Shown: positions 10,397 through 19,665 of the stretch, piece by piece | Layout of the letters: every line of letters starts with the position of its first letter | Numbering within the stretch: position 1 is the first letter of the stretch | DNA from: RPQJ01 sp963746325 | GTDB taxonomy: Bacteria; Pseudomonadota; Gammaproteobacteria; Steroidobacterales; Steroidobacteraceae | Assembly: GCA_963746325.1 (NCBI GenBank) | Contig: CAVVBC010000031.1 | Location: 1-64,000, forward strand | DNA: 64,000 bases | Reading direction: 5' to 3' | The notes under the pieces: generated by a model | Told to the model about the DNA's origin: nothing | What the model saw: the letters and a program-made list of their open reading frames with translations, nothing else | Database searches by the model: none | Program-made: the position numbers and the translations under genes

Positions 10397-13042
10397 ATGA
10401 CCAGCACGACGCCCCAGGCTCCCGCGAAATTCATGACCAGCACGCAGCTGCGCGCGGCGTTCCTCGACTTCTTCAAGGAGCGCGGCCACGCAGTCGTGGC
10501 GTCCAGTTCGCTGGTGCCGGGCAACGACCCCACGCTGCTGTTCACCAACGCGGGCATGGTGCAGTTCAAGGACCTGTTCCTCGGCAAGGAACAAGCGCGG
10601 CTACGCTGCGCGCCGCCACCTCGCAGCGCTGCGTGCGCGCCGGTGGCAAGCACAACGACCTCGAGAACGTCGGCTACACGACACGCCACCACACGTTCTT
10701 CGAGATGCTGGGCAACTTCTCGTTCGGCGACTACTTCAAGCAGGACGCCATTCGCTTTGCCTGGGATTTCGTGACCGGCACGCTCGGCATCCCGCCCTCG
10801 AAGCTGTGGGTCACGGTGTTCGAGGACGACGATGGCGCCGCCGAGATCTGGCTCAAGGAGATCGGCGTCGACCCGGCGCGGCTCACCCGCATGGGCGCCA
10901 AGTCCAACTTCTGGGCGATGGGCGACACGGGCCCCTGCGGTCCCTGCACCGAGATCTTCTACGACCACGGTCCCGACGTGGCCGGTGGTCCGCCGGGATC
11001 GCCCGACGAGGACGGCGATCGCTACGTCGAGATCTGGAACCTCGTGTTCATGCAGTTCGACCGCGCGGCCGACGGCACGATGACGCCGTTGCCGAAGCCG
11101 TCCGTCGACACGGGCATGGGCCTCGAGCGCGTTTCCGCCGTCATGCAGGGCGTGCACAGCAATTACGACATCGACCTGTTCCGGGCGCTGATCGCGGCGG
11201 CTGCCAAGGCCACGGGCACGAGTGACCTGGGCTCCAATTCGCTGCGGGTGATCGCAGACCACGTCCGGGCGGCATCGTTCCTGATCGCCGACGGCGTGCA
11301 GCCCTCGAACGAGGGCCGCGGTTACGTGCTGCGCCGGATCATGCGCCGGGCGATCCGCCATGGCTTCATGCTCGGGCAGCGGCAGCCGTTCTTCCACACG
11401 CTGGTGCACGCGCTCGAGCAGCAGATGGGCAGCGCCTATCCCGAACTCACCGCGCAGCGCACGCACATCGAGAAAGTGATCCTGCAGGAAGAGGAACGCT
11501 TCGCCGAGACGCTCGCGCAGGGCATGAACCTGCTCGACACGGCGATCGGCACGCTCGGCACGAGCAAGGAGATTCCGGGCGAGACGGTGTTCCGCCTCTA
11601 CGACACGTTCGGCTTCCCGGTCGATCTCACGAACGACATCGCGCGCGAACGCGGCTTCGCGATCGACGAGCCCGGCTTCGAAGCCGCCATGAATGCGCAG
11701 CGCGCCCGTGCACGCGCGGCCAGCAAGTTCAACGTGGACCTGCGCGGCGACATGAGCGTCGACAGCCAGACGTCCTTTGTCGGTTACGACGGCGAGACCG
11801 GCCAGGGCCGCATCGTTGCGCTGTTTCGCGGCAAGGAACCGGTCACCGAGTTGCGTGCCGGCGATGACGGCCAGGTCGTGCTCGACATCACGCCGTTTTA
11901 TGCCGAAAGCGGCGGCCAGATCGGCGACGCCGGCGAACTCACGACCGCCGCGGCTCGCTTCACCGTGGCGGACACGCAGAAGCTCGGCAAGGCCCACCTG
12001 CATGTCGGCAAGCTCGATGCCGGCACGCTCAAGGTGGGCGAGACGGTAACGGCAGTCGGTCGACGGCGTGCGACGCCAGGCTACGCGCGCAAACCATTCG
12101 GCCACGCACCTGCTGCACGCCGCGTTGCGCCAGGTGCTCGGGTCGCACGTCACGCAGAAGGGCTCGCTGGTCGCGCCCGACCGCCTGCGTTTCGATTTCT
12201 CGCATTATTCGGGCGTGACGCCCGACGAACTCCAGCGCATCGAAGCGATCGTGAACGCGGAGGTTCGCAAGAACGCCGACGCGGAAACCAGCATCATGGA
12301 TTTCGACGCCGCGGTTGCGGCGGGCGCGATGGCCCTGTTCGGCGAGAAGTACGAAGACAAGGTGCGCGTGCTGCGCCTCGGCGAGTTCTCGACCGAGTTG
12401 TGCGGCGGCACCCACGTGCGACGTGCCGGTGACATCGGGTTGTTCAAGATCCTGAGCGAGGGCGGCGTGGCGGCGGGCGTACGACGCATCGAGGCGGTGA
12501 CCGGGCAGGGCGCCTACGAATATGTGGTCCAGACGGACCACACGTTGCGCGACGTTGCCAGCCTCGTACGCGGCTCGCGCGACGACGTCGAGGACAAGGT
12601 GCGCCAGTTGCTCGAGCGTGCACGACGCCTGGAAAAGGAAATCGCGCAGCTAAAGGAAAAGCTCGCGAGCGGCAGCGGGCGCGACCTGGCAGCAGACGCG
12701 CTGACGATCGGCAACGGCGTCAAGCTGGTGGCTGCGAACGTCGAAGGCGCCGACGCCGCCGCGCTGCGCACGGCCGTGGATCAGCTTAAAAACAAGCTCG
12801 GCAGCGCAATCATCGTGCTGGGCTCGGCGGCAGGCGAAGACAAGGTCACGTTGATCGCCGGCGTCACGGACGACCTCACTGCGCGCGTGAAGGCGGGCGA
12901 AATCGTCAATCACGTGGCGCGCCAGGTGGGTGGCAAGGGCGGCGGTCGCGCGGATCTCGCGCAGGCCGGTGGCACGCAGCCGCAGAATCTCGCGGCCGCT
13001 CTCGAGAGCCTCGCCGCGTGGCTGGCTCCGCAGGTGTCATGA
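10397..13042 (+). CDS. alaS: Alanyl-tRNA synthetase (three apparent frameshifts)
   Basis: A class II synthetase with editing. The catalytic domain begins after a short leader (MTSTQLRAAFLDFFKERGH, LVPGNDPTLLFTNAGMVQFK). Surplus bases near 10592 and 10608 separate this from RAATSQRCVRAGGKHNDLEN onwards. A further surplus base near 12060 separates the beta-barrel from the editing site NHSATHLLHAALRQVLGSH. The second zinc/editing motif is ELCGGTHV. A coiled-coil and C-Ala domain follow to QVS. Without the three extra bases the protein is about 880 residues, the expected length, and all motifs are in one frame. An essential gene with three breaks argues strongly for sequencing error. Confidence 0.93.
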
Positions 13043-13229
13043 CGAACTGACCGCTGCAGCCGCTGGTAAAATTTAACGCGGCTCGGGTCAGAAAAATTTT
13101 AGGAATAATGAATCCAATTAGAACCCTTCGTCGTCAGCGCATACTGACATTTTGCGCAGTGCGAGCTATTGTCTGACATACAAAGCTTTCGCGCGTATTG
13201 ATGCGCATAAGCAGACTCGGGTGGTTACG

Positions 13230-13313
13230 GGATGATCCTTCGGACCATGCCTGGCCGGACGCAAGCGATAGAACGGACTCGATCCGGCACGGTGGCAGCC
13301 ACGATGGCTAGGA
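13230..13313 (+). promoter_or_regulatory. csrA leader with five GGA motifs (possible CsrA autoregulation)
   Basis: Within the 91 bases before csrA, GGA occurs at 13230, 13242, 13257, 13275 and 13311; the last is part of the AGGAG ribosome site. CsrA binds GGA in hairpin loops, and E. coli csrA is repressed through several such sites. The pattern is seen; the function is inference. The rest of the 278-base alaS-csrA gap is unusually AT-rich for this window around 13068-13120 and probably holds promoters, but I see no convincing -35/-10 pair. Confidence 0.4.
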
Positions 13314-13320
13314 GATCTGC

Positions 13321-13599
13321 ATGTTGATCCTCACTCGGCGCGTAGGCGAAACCGTCATGATCGGCAACGACGTGACGGTCACCATACTGGGCGTGAAAGG
13401 CAACCAGGTCCGTGTGGGCGTAAACGCGCCGCGCGACGTGGCAGTGCACCGCGAAGAGATCTTCGAGCGCATCAAGCGCGAAGAACAGGACGGCGGTGGG
13501 GCGGCGACGTCGACGGCGTCCGTCCGAACAGCTGCCCCGCGCAGCAACGGCAATGGCTACGCGGCAGGCAACGGCGCGGACCACGATCCCTACGCCTGA
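13321..13599 (+). CDS. csrA: Carbon storage regulator CsrA with long C-terminal tail
   Basis: An RNA-binding post-transcriptional regulator. Residues 1-60 are canonical: MLILTRRVGETVMIG, the IGVKG-type strand (TILGVKGNQVRVGVNAP) and the RNA-contact segment VHREEIFERI. The protein is 92 residues, about 25-30 more than the usual 61-67. The added tail is disordered and rich in Gly, Ala, Asn and Ser, with no recognisable motif. AGGAG lies at 13310-13314. A terminator follows, then tRNA genes, the usual gammaproteobacterial order alaS-csrA-tRNA-Ser. Confidence 0.95.
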   Translation: MLILTRRVGETVMIGNDVTVTILGVKGNQVRVGVNAPRDVAVHREEIFERIKREEQDGGGAATSTASVRTAAPRSNGNGYAAGNGADHDPYA

Positions 13600-13626
13600 G
13601 TCGCCCCGGCGGCGCGTGGTGGAGAC

Positions 13627-13652
13627 AAAAAGGCGGCCTGGGCCGCCTTTTT
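13627..13652 (+). terminator. Rho-independent terminator after csrA
   Basis: AAAAAGGCGGCC, a two-base loop region and GGCCGCCTTTTT make a strong GC stem with a T-run on the plus strand, 27 bases past the csrA stop and ahead of the tRNA genes. Confidence 0.9.
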
Positions 13653-13771
13653 CACATGGGCCGGTGGACCCGGGGCAGCCCGGCCCCGAATAAGGCGTTG
13701 CCCGCCCCAAACACCCCTTTTGCTTTACGGGAAGGCCCCGGACGTTTATCCTTCGCGGCTCTCCAAAACAC

Positions 13772-13862
13772 GGAGAGATGGCCGAGTGGTCGAAGGCGCG
13801 CCCCTGCTAAGGGCGTAAGGGTCAAAAGCCCTTCGAGGGTTCGAATCCCTCTCTCTCCGCCA
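13772..13862 (+). tRNA. tRNA-Ser (anticodon GCT)
   Basis: The 91-nt gene has acceptor strands GGAGAGA and TCTCTCC, a long class II variable arm (GGGCGT...GGGTCAAAAGCCC), the TTCGAAT T-loop and an encoded CCA. The anticodon loop reads CTGCTAA, giving GCT for AGY serine codons. Confidence 0.97.
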
Positions 13863-13875
13863 ACATTCGTTTCAT

Positions 13876-13952
13876 GCGCCCGTAGCTCAGTTGGATAGAG
13901 CGTCTGGCTACGAACCAGAAGGTCGGGAGTTCGAATCTCTCCGGGCGCACCA
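13876..13952 (+). tRNA. tRNA-Arg (anticodon ACG)
   Basis: The 77-nt gene has acceptor strands GCGCCCG and CGGGCGC, a D-loop AGTTGGATAGA, anticodon stem TCTGG/CCAGA with loop CTACGAA (anticodon ACG, read as ICG), a TTCGAAT T-loop and an encoded ACCA end. It lies 13 bases after tRNA-Ser and is probably co-transcribed. Confidence 0.97.
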
Positions 13953-13990
13953 TGAAACCAAGGGGTTAGGTCAACTAACCCCAGTTTCAT
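13952..13990 (+). terminator. Nested hairpin after the tRNA pair
   Basis: ATGAAAC at 13952-13958 pairs with GTTTCAT at 13984-13990, enclosing GGGGTTAG and CTAACCCC (13962-13969 with 13975-13982). This long hairpin starts at the last base of tRNA-Arg. It lacks a U-tract, so it may be a processing or Rho-assisted end rather than a classical terminator. Confidence 0.5.
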
Positions 13991-13997
13991 AGACCGG

Positions 13998-14156
13998 TTG
14001 TGCTTGGTTCGTTCTGCGACACGAATCATCAACTACCTGCGACGCAGAGAGCCAGCCGGTGGCTTCGAAATCATCTGGCATACGGGTGCGACCGGCCAGA
14101 CCGGCGACAGCATTACCGTGATCGTCGAGCCATCGCCGCCGCCAAGGACGGATTGA
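13998..14156 (+). other. Possible gene remnant or very short gene
   Basis: A frame from a TTG at 13998 to a TGA at 14154-14156 would encode about 52 residues. Its second half looks like real protein (GGFEIIWHTGATGQTGDSITV, then a Pro-rich end PSPPPRTD). No ribosome site is visible and the first half is unconvincing. It could be the tail of a gene disrupted next to the tRNAs. I do not recognise a family, and it may be chance. Confidence 0.22.
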
Positions 14157-14178
14157 GCAGCCGCCCGGGGCGCGTGGC

Positions 14179-15789
14179 TCAGTTCCGCTCGAAGAAGTCG
14201 CGCGCTGCCTGCATACAGAACGGCGCGACCAACCCGCCGTGGTAGACATCGAGGACGGCCTCGTCGCCGCCGTCCGACGCACCCTGCGCCACGGCCGTTG
14301 CACGCACCAGGTCCTTCGCGATGGCAAATCCACGCTTCACGTCTTCATACGGATCGTCGTTGCTGGTGGACGCATCAACGTTCAGCACGGACCACGGCGC
14401 GGCAGCCGGGGCTTTCGCAGTCCAGTACGACGCCAGGGCCTCGGTGTTGAGCCAGTACACGACCGGGTCTTCACGTCCGCCGCACAACAGCGTCGGCGTC
14501 TGCGGGAAAAAGTTGCGGAGATCGTTGCGCTTCAGCGCCTGGCGAAACGCGAACGCGGGACTCGCGGGCGGCTCGCGCGTCGTCGCCTGCGGCCACGCGC
14601 CGTCGGGATTCGCCTGTGCGTCCTGCAGGTAGGCGAGCCGGAAGGAATTTCGCAGCAGGAATTTCTCCGGGTCGAAGCCGCGTGCGAACACCCGGGCGAG
14701 GAACTGCGGCTCGGTTGCAGGTGTGAGGTTCGCGTACACAGGCTCCGGCGGCTCCGCACTGAAGAGGGCGTTCGAAGGCACGTCGCCATCCGCATACAAC
14801 TGGCTGCGTGACTTGGTGGTCGGCAGCACGGTCTCGATGCCTGCCGCATAGTCTGCGGAATAGACGTCCGCGACGTTGCCGTAGATTCCGCCGTAAGAGC
14901 GCTGGTACGACGTCAGCAGCATCGTCGTGAAGATCGGCGCGCCGCCGTTCACCTGGCCCGCGAAAATCGCATCGGCAAAGGCCGCGATTGCGTACGGGCC
15001 CGACATCGGCACCACGGCATTGACCTTGCTGCCCGCTGCCTCCAGTGCACGCTGCGTCGCGAGCGCCACATAGCCGCCCTGCGAGTAGCCGGCCACGTAC
15101 AGGCTCTCAGCCTCGCTCGTGTTGGGCGCATCGGGCGTCGGCAGGGCACTGCGCGCCGCGCGCAACGCATCGGTCATGTCATTGGCCTGCTGTTCGCCAT
15201 TCAGGTAGGGGTGATACGGCAGGGGAGACCCGGCATAACCCGCGTAGTTCGGCGCGACGACGATGTATCCCTGCGCAGCGAAGAAGGCAGCGAGAAAGAA
15301 GCCTTCCGGGTTGTCCGCACTGCTCTGCAGATTGGTGAGATCGGCATCCTTCTCGGCGCGGGTGCCGCGTGCGTACAGCAAGACGGGCCGGGCGCCGACA
15401 CACTTCGTCGCCGTGCCGGACGGCGCCATCAGCGCTGCGGTAGCGCTTGTTTCCTCGTTTGCACCTCCCACTGAGGTGTATTGGATGCGATGGATGACCA
15501 CGTCGCACACGGGCGAGCCCGCCTGCAGGAGCAGCGCCTGTTGCAGGGGGTCGCCCGAGTCGGCAAGCAACTCACCCGCGGCAATCTTCGAGACCAGCGC
15601 CGGCGGACTCTGCAGCAGACGGCCGCGCGCAGGATTTTCACCCGTGCCGCCGCCATCATTGCCGCCATCGTCGGAGCTGTCGTTGCTGCAGCCGGACGCA
15701 GCCGCTGCCGCAAGCAGACGACGACGAGAAGCAGCTTCCAGGGTTGTGCAGAAAATGATTCGAGGTGTGGCACGCGTAGACCCGTCCAT
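14179..15789 (-). CDS. Exported alpha/beta hydrolase (lipase/esterase-like)
   Basis: A serine hydrolase of about 500 residues with the nucleophile elbow GYSQGGYVAL and a preceding oxyanion-region strand GYIVVAPNYAGYAGS. It fits the secreted lipase/prolyl-peptidase-like group with large lid insertions. The acidic residue is probably in LLCGGREDPVVYW and the His in LDVYHGGL near the end. The N-terminus has a lipobox-like ASGCSND after LLAAAAAS, followed by a Ser/Asp/Gly linker. The signal is clearer if one base is added near 15720, joining KLLLVVVC to LAAAAASGC, so the true start is uncertain. It is probably an outer-membrane or periplasmic lipoprotein; the substrate is unknown. Confidence 0.75.
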   Translation of the reverse strand: MDGSTRATPRIIFCTTLEAASRRRLLAAAAASGCSNDSSDDGGNDGGGTGENPARGRLLQSPPALVSKIAAGELLADSGDPLQQALLLQAGSPVCDVVIHRIQYTSVGGANEETSATAALMAPSGTATKCVGARPVLLYARGTRAEKDADLTNLQSSADNPEGFFLAAFFAAQGYIVVAPNYAGYAGSPLPYHPYLNGEQQANDMTDALRAARSALPTPDAPNTSEAESLYVAGYSQGGYVALATQRALEAAGSKVNAVVPMSGPYAIAAFADAIFAGQVNGGAPIFTTMLLTSYQRSYGGIYGNVADVYSADYAAGIETVLPTTKSRSQLYADGDVPSNALFSAEPPEPVYANLTPATEPQFLARVFARGFDPEKFLLRNSFRLAYLQDAQANPDGAWPQATTREPPASPAFAFRQALKRNDLRNFFPQTPTLLCGGREDPVVYWLNTEALASYWTAKAPAAAPWSVLNVDASTSNDDPYEDVKRGFAIAKDLVRATAVAQGASDGGDEAVLDVYHGGLVAPFCMQAARDFFERN

Positions 15790-15873
15790 GGGTGCAGAGG
15801 TGCCTCATGGACAGCGCCGGACCGGGTCGGTTCCATGACCGACCCGGCGCGCGTACCGCGAGCGAGCCGCTGC

Positions 15874-16380
15874 TTACAGGGCGGCAGTCGTCTCGATCGT
15901 GACCTGGGCATCCTCGACGATCACGTCGTACTGGTAGCCCATGCCAAAGTCCTTGTTCAGGCTCACCGGCCCGGTGATCACCACGGTGTCGCCCACGTTC
16001 GGCTGCGCGGTGACGGTGGTGACGGTGAGGTCGTTCGAGCCGTCGCTGCCCGAGCCATCGCGAACATGAATCCAGTTCTTGCCCATGATGCCGGTGTTGC
16101 TCTTGACCACCTTGCCTCGCAGCGTGACCGGCTTGCCGGCCAGCGCGTCCTTCTCGGCGAACACTTCGGCAACGGTCTTGCCGCCATCGGCCTTGGCCAC
16201 GCCGCTCACGTCGACCGGGGCGCTGTCCGGGGCGGGCATGGGATGCGGGGGCTTCGTCTCGGTGCCGGCTGCCATTCCCGCCGGGGCCGTCGCGGCCTCC
16301 GTCGACGGTGACTTGTTGCAGCCCGCGAGCGGCAGGGCCAGGGTCAGGGCGAGCAGGCTGCCAATGATTGCCTTCGACAC
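15874..16380 (-). CDS. OB-fold lipoprotein
   Basis: The GTG at 16380 (GGAG just upstream) starts a 168-residue lipoprotein: signal SKAIIGSLLALTLALPLAGC, an Ala/Pro linker, then an OB-like domain (LAGKPVTLRGKVVKSNTGIM, GKNWIHVRDGSG, VGDTVVITGPVSLNKDFGMG). Related small domains occur in exported proteins of the NrfJ/bOB type. They bind small ligands or partners, but no function is established. A longer frame starts at 16488, but that extension has no signal character. Confidence 0.75.
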   Translation of the reverse strand: MSKAIIGSLLALTLALPLAGCNKSPSTEAATAPAGMAAGTETKPPHPMPAPDSAPVDVSGVAKADGGKTVAEVFAEKDALAGKPVTLRGKVVKSNTGIMGKNWIHVRDGSGSDGSNDLTVTTVTAQPNVGDTVVITGPVSLNKDFGMGYQYDVIVEDAQVTIETTAAL

Positions 16381-16576
16381 AGGGGGTTCTCCGATCGGAT
16401 GGGGGAAAGGACGATATGGAGCCAGTCTAATCCACCCCGCCTCGCCAGGCTGTCGGTGGTTACGCGGCTCGCGGGCCGGCACCGTCACGGGAATCCCTGA
16501 TGGCGCGGTACAGGAGGTTTGGCTGTGTTCCGGGCCAGCCCTTCATATCTGCAGCCGCCGCGGTCAGACTGCGGGC

Positions 16577-16960
16577 ATGACGACCCGCAAGCGAGTGGCG
16601 CCGGACCTGAATCGACTCGATCGCGTGGTCGCCGACGCCCGCAAGGTCCGCGCCCAGCGGGAGCAGGGCTACCGTGCCCAGGCGCTCAAGCTGTATCCGT
16701 GGATCTGCGGTCGGTGCGCGCGGGAGTTCCAGCATTCGAACCTGCACGAGCTGACCGTGCACCACAAGAATCACAATCACGACGACAACCCGGCCGACGG
16801 CAGCAACTGGGAATTGCTCTGCCTGTATTGCCACGACAACGAACACCAGCGCCAGCTCGAGAACTCCGGCAGCGCCTCGTTGCGCGAAGAGGCCGGCACC
16901 CATGGCGCTACGCACTCGCCGTTCGCGGACCTGGCTTCGCTGCTGCGCCGGGGCGAGTGA
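16577..16960 (+). CDS. yajD: YajD-type HNH nuclease family protein
   Basis: A 127-residue protein with the HNH arrangement of YajD: zinc-type cysteines in YPWICGRCAREF and LLCLYCHDNEH, and the metal-binding core LTVHHKNHNHDDNPADGSNW. Charged N- and C-terminal extensions surround the core. YajD is widely conserved, but its cellular role is not settled; general nuclease activity is inferred from the fold. It stands alone between divergent and convergent neighbours. Confidence 0.88.
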   Translation: MTTRKRVAPDLNRLDRVVADARKVRAQREQGYRAQALKLYPWICGRCAREFQHSNLHELTVHHKNHNHDDNPADGSNWELLCLYCHDNEHQRQLENSGSASLREEAGTHGATHSPFADLASLLRRGE

Positions 16961-16985
16961 GCGACGCCAGGCCGACCCGATCTCC

Positions 16986-19121
16986 CTACTGGATGGGCAG
17001 CGTCCGGATCCGCTTGCCCGTCGCCGCAAAGATTGCGTTGATCACCGCAGGCGTTGCCGGCGGCAGCCCGGGTTCGCCGATGCCGCCCGGCGCCTCCGTG
17101 CTCGACACGATGTGCACCTCCACCTTGGGCATTTCGTCCATGCGCATCATCGGGTAGTCATCGAAATTCGACTGCTCGACGCGCCCATCCTTGAAGGTGA
17201 TCTTCTCGTACAGCGCGGCGCTGAGTCCGTAGACGACGGCGCCTTCGACCTGACGGTGAATGACCTCTGGATTCACGGTGCGACCGCAGTCCACCGCCGC
17301 GACGATGCGATGCACCCGCGGCTTGCCGCTTGCGTCCACCGAGACCTCGGCGACCTGCCCAACGAAGCTGCCGAAGCAGTTCGTGAGCGCCACGCCGCGA
17401 TGCATGCCTTTGGGCAGGGGCGTGCCCCAGCCGGCTTTCTCCGCTGCCAGATCCAGCACACCCCGCATGCGCGGTTGCTTGGCGAGCAGTGAGCGGCGGA
17501 ACTCGACGGGGTCCTTGCCGGCGGCAGCCGCGATTTCGTCGATGAACGCTTCGATGAAATACACGTTCTGCGAATGGCCGACCGAGCGCCAGAACCATGG
17601 CTGCACACCTGGCTCCGCCCGCGCATATTCCACGCGCAGGTTGGGGAACGCGTAGAGCATGTCGCCGATGCCTTCGACCGCGGCTTCGTCGATGCCTTTC
17701 GGCAGTTCTTTTGCGAAGCCAGCGGCGATGGACAGCGCAGGCGACGCGACACGTGCAGTGAGCGACACCGGATTGCCGGCCGCGTCGAGACCGGCCGTGA
17801 ACCGCGTGACCGATGCGGGGCGGTAGAACCACGCGTGCATGTCGTCCTCGCGCGTGTAGACGAGCTTCACCGGCGCGCCGGCCGCCTTCGAGATCAACGT
17901 AGCAGCGATGACGAAGTCCGGCGCGAAGCGGCGGCCGAATCCCCCGCCGAGGTACGTCGTGTGTACCTGGACCTTCTCCGGCGGCAGTCCGGTCAACTGC
18001 GCGACGATCCCCTGGTGCGGTCCCGGGCCCTGCGTCGGCGCCCAGACCTCGGCCTCTCCGGCGCGCACCCAGGCCGTGCAGTTCATGGGTTCCATGCATG
18101 CATGCGCGAGGTAGGGAGCCTCGTAGACGGCCTCGATGGTCGTCGCCACGGCGACGCCGACGTCACCCTCGCTGCGTGCAACGGCACCGGGTTTCGTCGT
18201 CGCGTCGGTCAGCAGTTTCGAGATTCCGGCCGACGACAACGAACCGAGCGCGCCTTCGTCCCACGACACGACCAGTGCATCGCGGCCTTTCAGGGCGGTC
18301 CAGTAGGCGTCGGCCAGTACGGCGACGCCTTGCGGAATCTGCACGACCTGCTTCACGCCGGGAATCGCTTTGGCAGCCGCGTCGTCGACGGCAACGATCT
18401 TTGCCCCCGGCACTGGCGCGTGCACCATGACGGCCGTGAGGAGTCCCGGCAACTTCACGTCGATGCCGAAGTCCGCGCTGCCGTTGACCTTGGCGGGCGT
18501 GTCGATGCGGGTGAGGCTCTTGCCGATGATGCGGAAATCTTTCGCGTCCTTCAGGGCGGGGTTCTGCGGCACCGGCAGTTTTGCTGCCGCTGCCACCAGT
18601 TCGCCGTAACCGGCCGACTTGCCGTCGGGACCCATGACGCGGCCATCCTGCGTTCGACACGAGGCGGCATCGACACCCCATTGCGCGGCAGCCGCGGCGA
18701 CCAGCATTTCGCGCGCAGCCGCGCCTGCCTTGCGCATCGGTTCGTAATGACCGCGAATCGCGGTCGAGCCGCCCGTGGCCTGCATGCCGAACAATGGGTT
18801 GTTGTAGGCCTTGTCCGCCGGCGCCTGTTCGAGCTTGACGCTCTTCCAGTCGGCGTCGAGTTCTTCGGCTACCAGCGTGGCAATGCCCATGTGCACGCCC
18901 TGGCCCATCTCGGACAGGCCGCAGATGACCGTGACCTGTCCGTCCGGCGCGATGCGCAGGAAGGCATTCGGCGCGAAGCCAGCGGCGGCGCCTGCTGCGG
19001 CTGCCGCAGCCTGACCGAAGCGGGATGTCAGGGGCAGTGTGAAGCCGATGACGAGCGCGCCGGTAGCGGCGGCCGAGCCCTTGAGGAAATTGCGGCGCGT
19101 GGTGGACGTACTGGTGCTCAT
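16986..19121 (-). CDS. Molybdopterin-binding subunit of an aldehyde/N-heterocycle oxidoreductase (IorB-like)
   Basis: The large subunit of a xanthine oxidase-family enzyme, 711 residues, with a twin-arginine signal (TTRRNFLKGSAAATGALVIG) that directs the folded protein to the periplasm. It shows the family's cofactor-contact segments: GLSEMGQGVHMGIATLVAEE, YLGGGFGRRFAPDFVIAA, AWVRAGEAEVWAPTQGPGPH and EPMNCTAWV. The terminal GIGEPGLPPATPAVINA contains the expected catalytic Glu. The [2Fe-2S] partner gene ends 15 bases upstream on the same strand. Isoquinoline, quinaldine or aromatic aldehydes are substrates of relatives; the actual substrate is unknown. Confidence 0.9.
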   Translation of the reverse strand: MSTSTSTTRRNFLKGSAAATGALVIGFTLPLTSRFGQAAAAAAGAAAGFAPNAFLRIAPDGQVTVICGLSEMGQGVHMGIATLVAEELDADWKSVKLEQAPADKAYNNPLFGMQATGGSTAIRGHYEPMRKAGAAAREMLVAAAAAQWGVDAASCRTQDGRVMGPDGKSAGYGELVAAAAKLPVPQNPALKDAKDFRIIGKSLTRIDTPAKVNGSADFGIDVKLPGLLTAVMVHAPVPGAKIVAVDDAAAKAIPGVKQVVQIPQGVAVLADAYWTALKGRDALVVSWDEGALGSLSSAGISKLLTDATTKPGAVARSEGDVGVAVATTIEAVYEAPYLAHACMEPMNCTAWVRAGEAEVWAPTQGPGPHQGIVAQLTGLPPEKVQVHTTYLGGGFGRRFAPDFVIAATLISKAAGAPVKLVYTREDDMHAWFYRPASVTRFTAGLDAAGNPVSLTARVASPALSIAAGFAKELPKGIDEAAVEGIGDMLYAFPNLRVEYARAEPGVQPWFWRSVGHSQNVYFIEAFIDEIAAAAGKDPVEFRRSLLAKQPRMRGVLDLAAEKAGWGTPLPKGMHRGVALTNCFGSFVGQVAEVSVDASGKPRVHRIVAAVDCGRTVNPEVIHRQVEGAVVYGLSAALYEKITFKDGRVEQSNFDDYPMMRMDEMPKVEVHIVSSTEAPGGIGEPGLPPATPAVINAIFAATGKRIRTLPIQ

Positions 19122-19136
19122 GGCTGTCTCCGTGCC

Positions 19137-19598
19137 TCAGGCGCCGAGCGTCGCGGCCGCATCCTTGATGGCGGCGCGAATGCGATTGTAGGTGCCGCAG
19201 CGGCAGAGGTTCCGGCGCATGGCCGAGTCGATGTCAGCATCGTTGGGCTTGGGATTGCGCGCCAGCAGCGCGGCCGCGCTCATGATCTGCCCGCTCTGGC
19301 AGTAGCCGCATTGCGGCACGTCGTTGCGTATCCACGCTGCCTGCAGGGCCTGGCCGATCCGGTCCGAATCCATGGCTTCGATCGTGGTGACCTGCTTGCC
19401 GGCCACTGACTCGATCCTGGTAACACAGGCGCGTACCGGCTTGCCGTCGACGTGCACGGTGCACGCGCCGCACGCCGCGATGCCGCAACCGAACTTGGTG
19501 CCCGTGTACCCCAGTTCATCGCGCAGGGCCCACAGCAACGGGGTGTCGGGCGTTGCCGACAACTGCACGGTCTTGCCGTTGAGCGAAATCGAAATCAT
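19137..19598 (-). CDS. [2Fe-2S] subunit of the same oxidoreductase (IorA-like)
   Basis: A 153-residue electron-transfer subunit with two clusters. The plant-ferredoxin type cluster is in GTKFGCGIAACGACTVHVDG with its fourth Cys in VRACVTRI; the second, helical cluster is CGYCQSGQ with RRNLCRCGTY. The ATG at 19598 follows AAGGAG. The operon is this gene then the molybdopterin subunit. No cytochrome c partner gene is adjacent. Confidence 0.92.
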   Translation of the reverse strand: MISISLNGKTVQLSATPDTPLLWALRDELGYTGTKFGCGIAACGACTVHVDGKPVRACVTRIESVAGKQVTTIEAMDSDRIGQALQAAWIRNDVPQCGYCQSGQIMSAAALLARNPKPNDADIDSAMRRNLCRCGTYNRIRAAIKDAAATLGA

Positions 19599-19642
19599 GG
19601 AGTGCTCCTTGCCCGGGGATGGGTGCCGCTGGGACGGGGACC

Positions 19643-19660
19643 GGAATTTAGTATAAAGCC
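19643..19660. promoter_or_regulatory. Shared -10 elements between iorAB-like operon and xdhC-mobA fusion
   Basis: The 67-base divergent gap contains GTATAAAG. On the plus strand TATAAA (19652-19657) would start transcription about two bases before the ATG at 19666, implying a nearly leaderless message. On the minus strand TATACT (19655-19650) would give a leader of about 45 bases before 19598. No clear -35 box is seen on either side. Confidence 0.4.
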
Positions 19661-19665
19661 ATCTT

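Noticed and set aside
13953..14178. Genomic island attachment site at tRNA-Arg
   Set aside because: No integrase follows and no second copy of the tRNA 3' end was found in the window.
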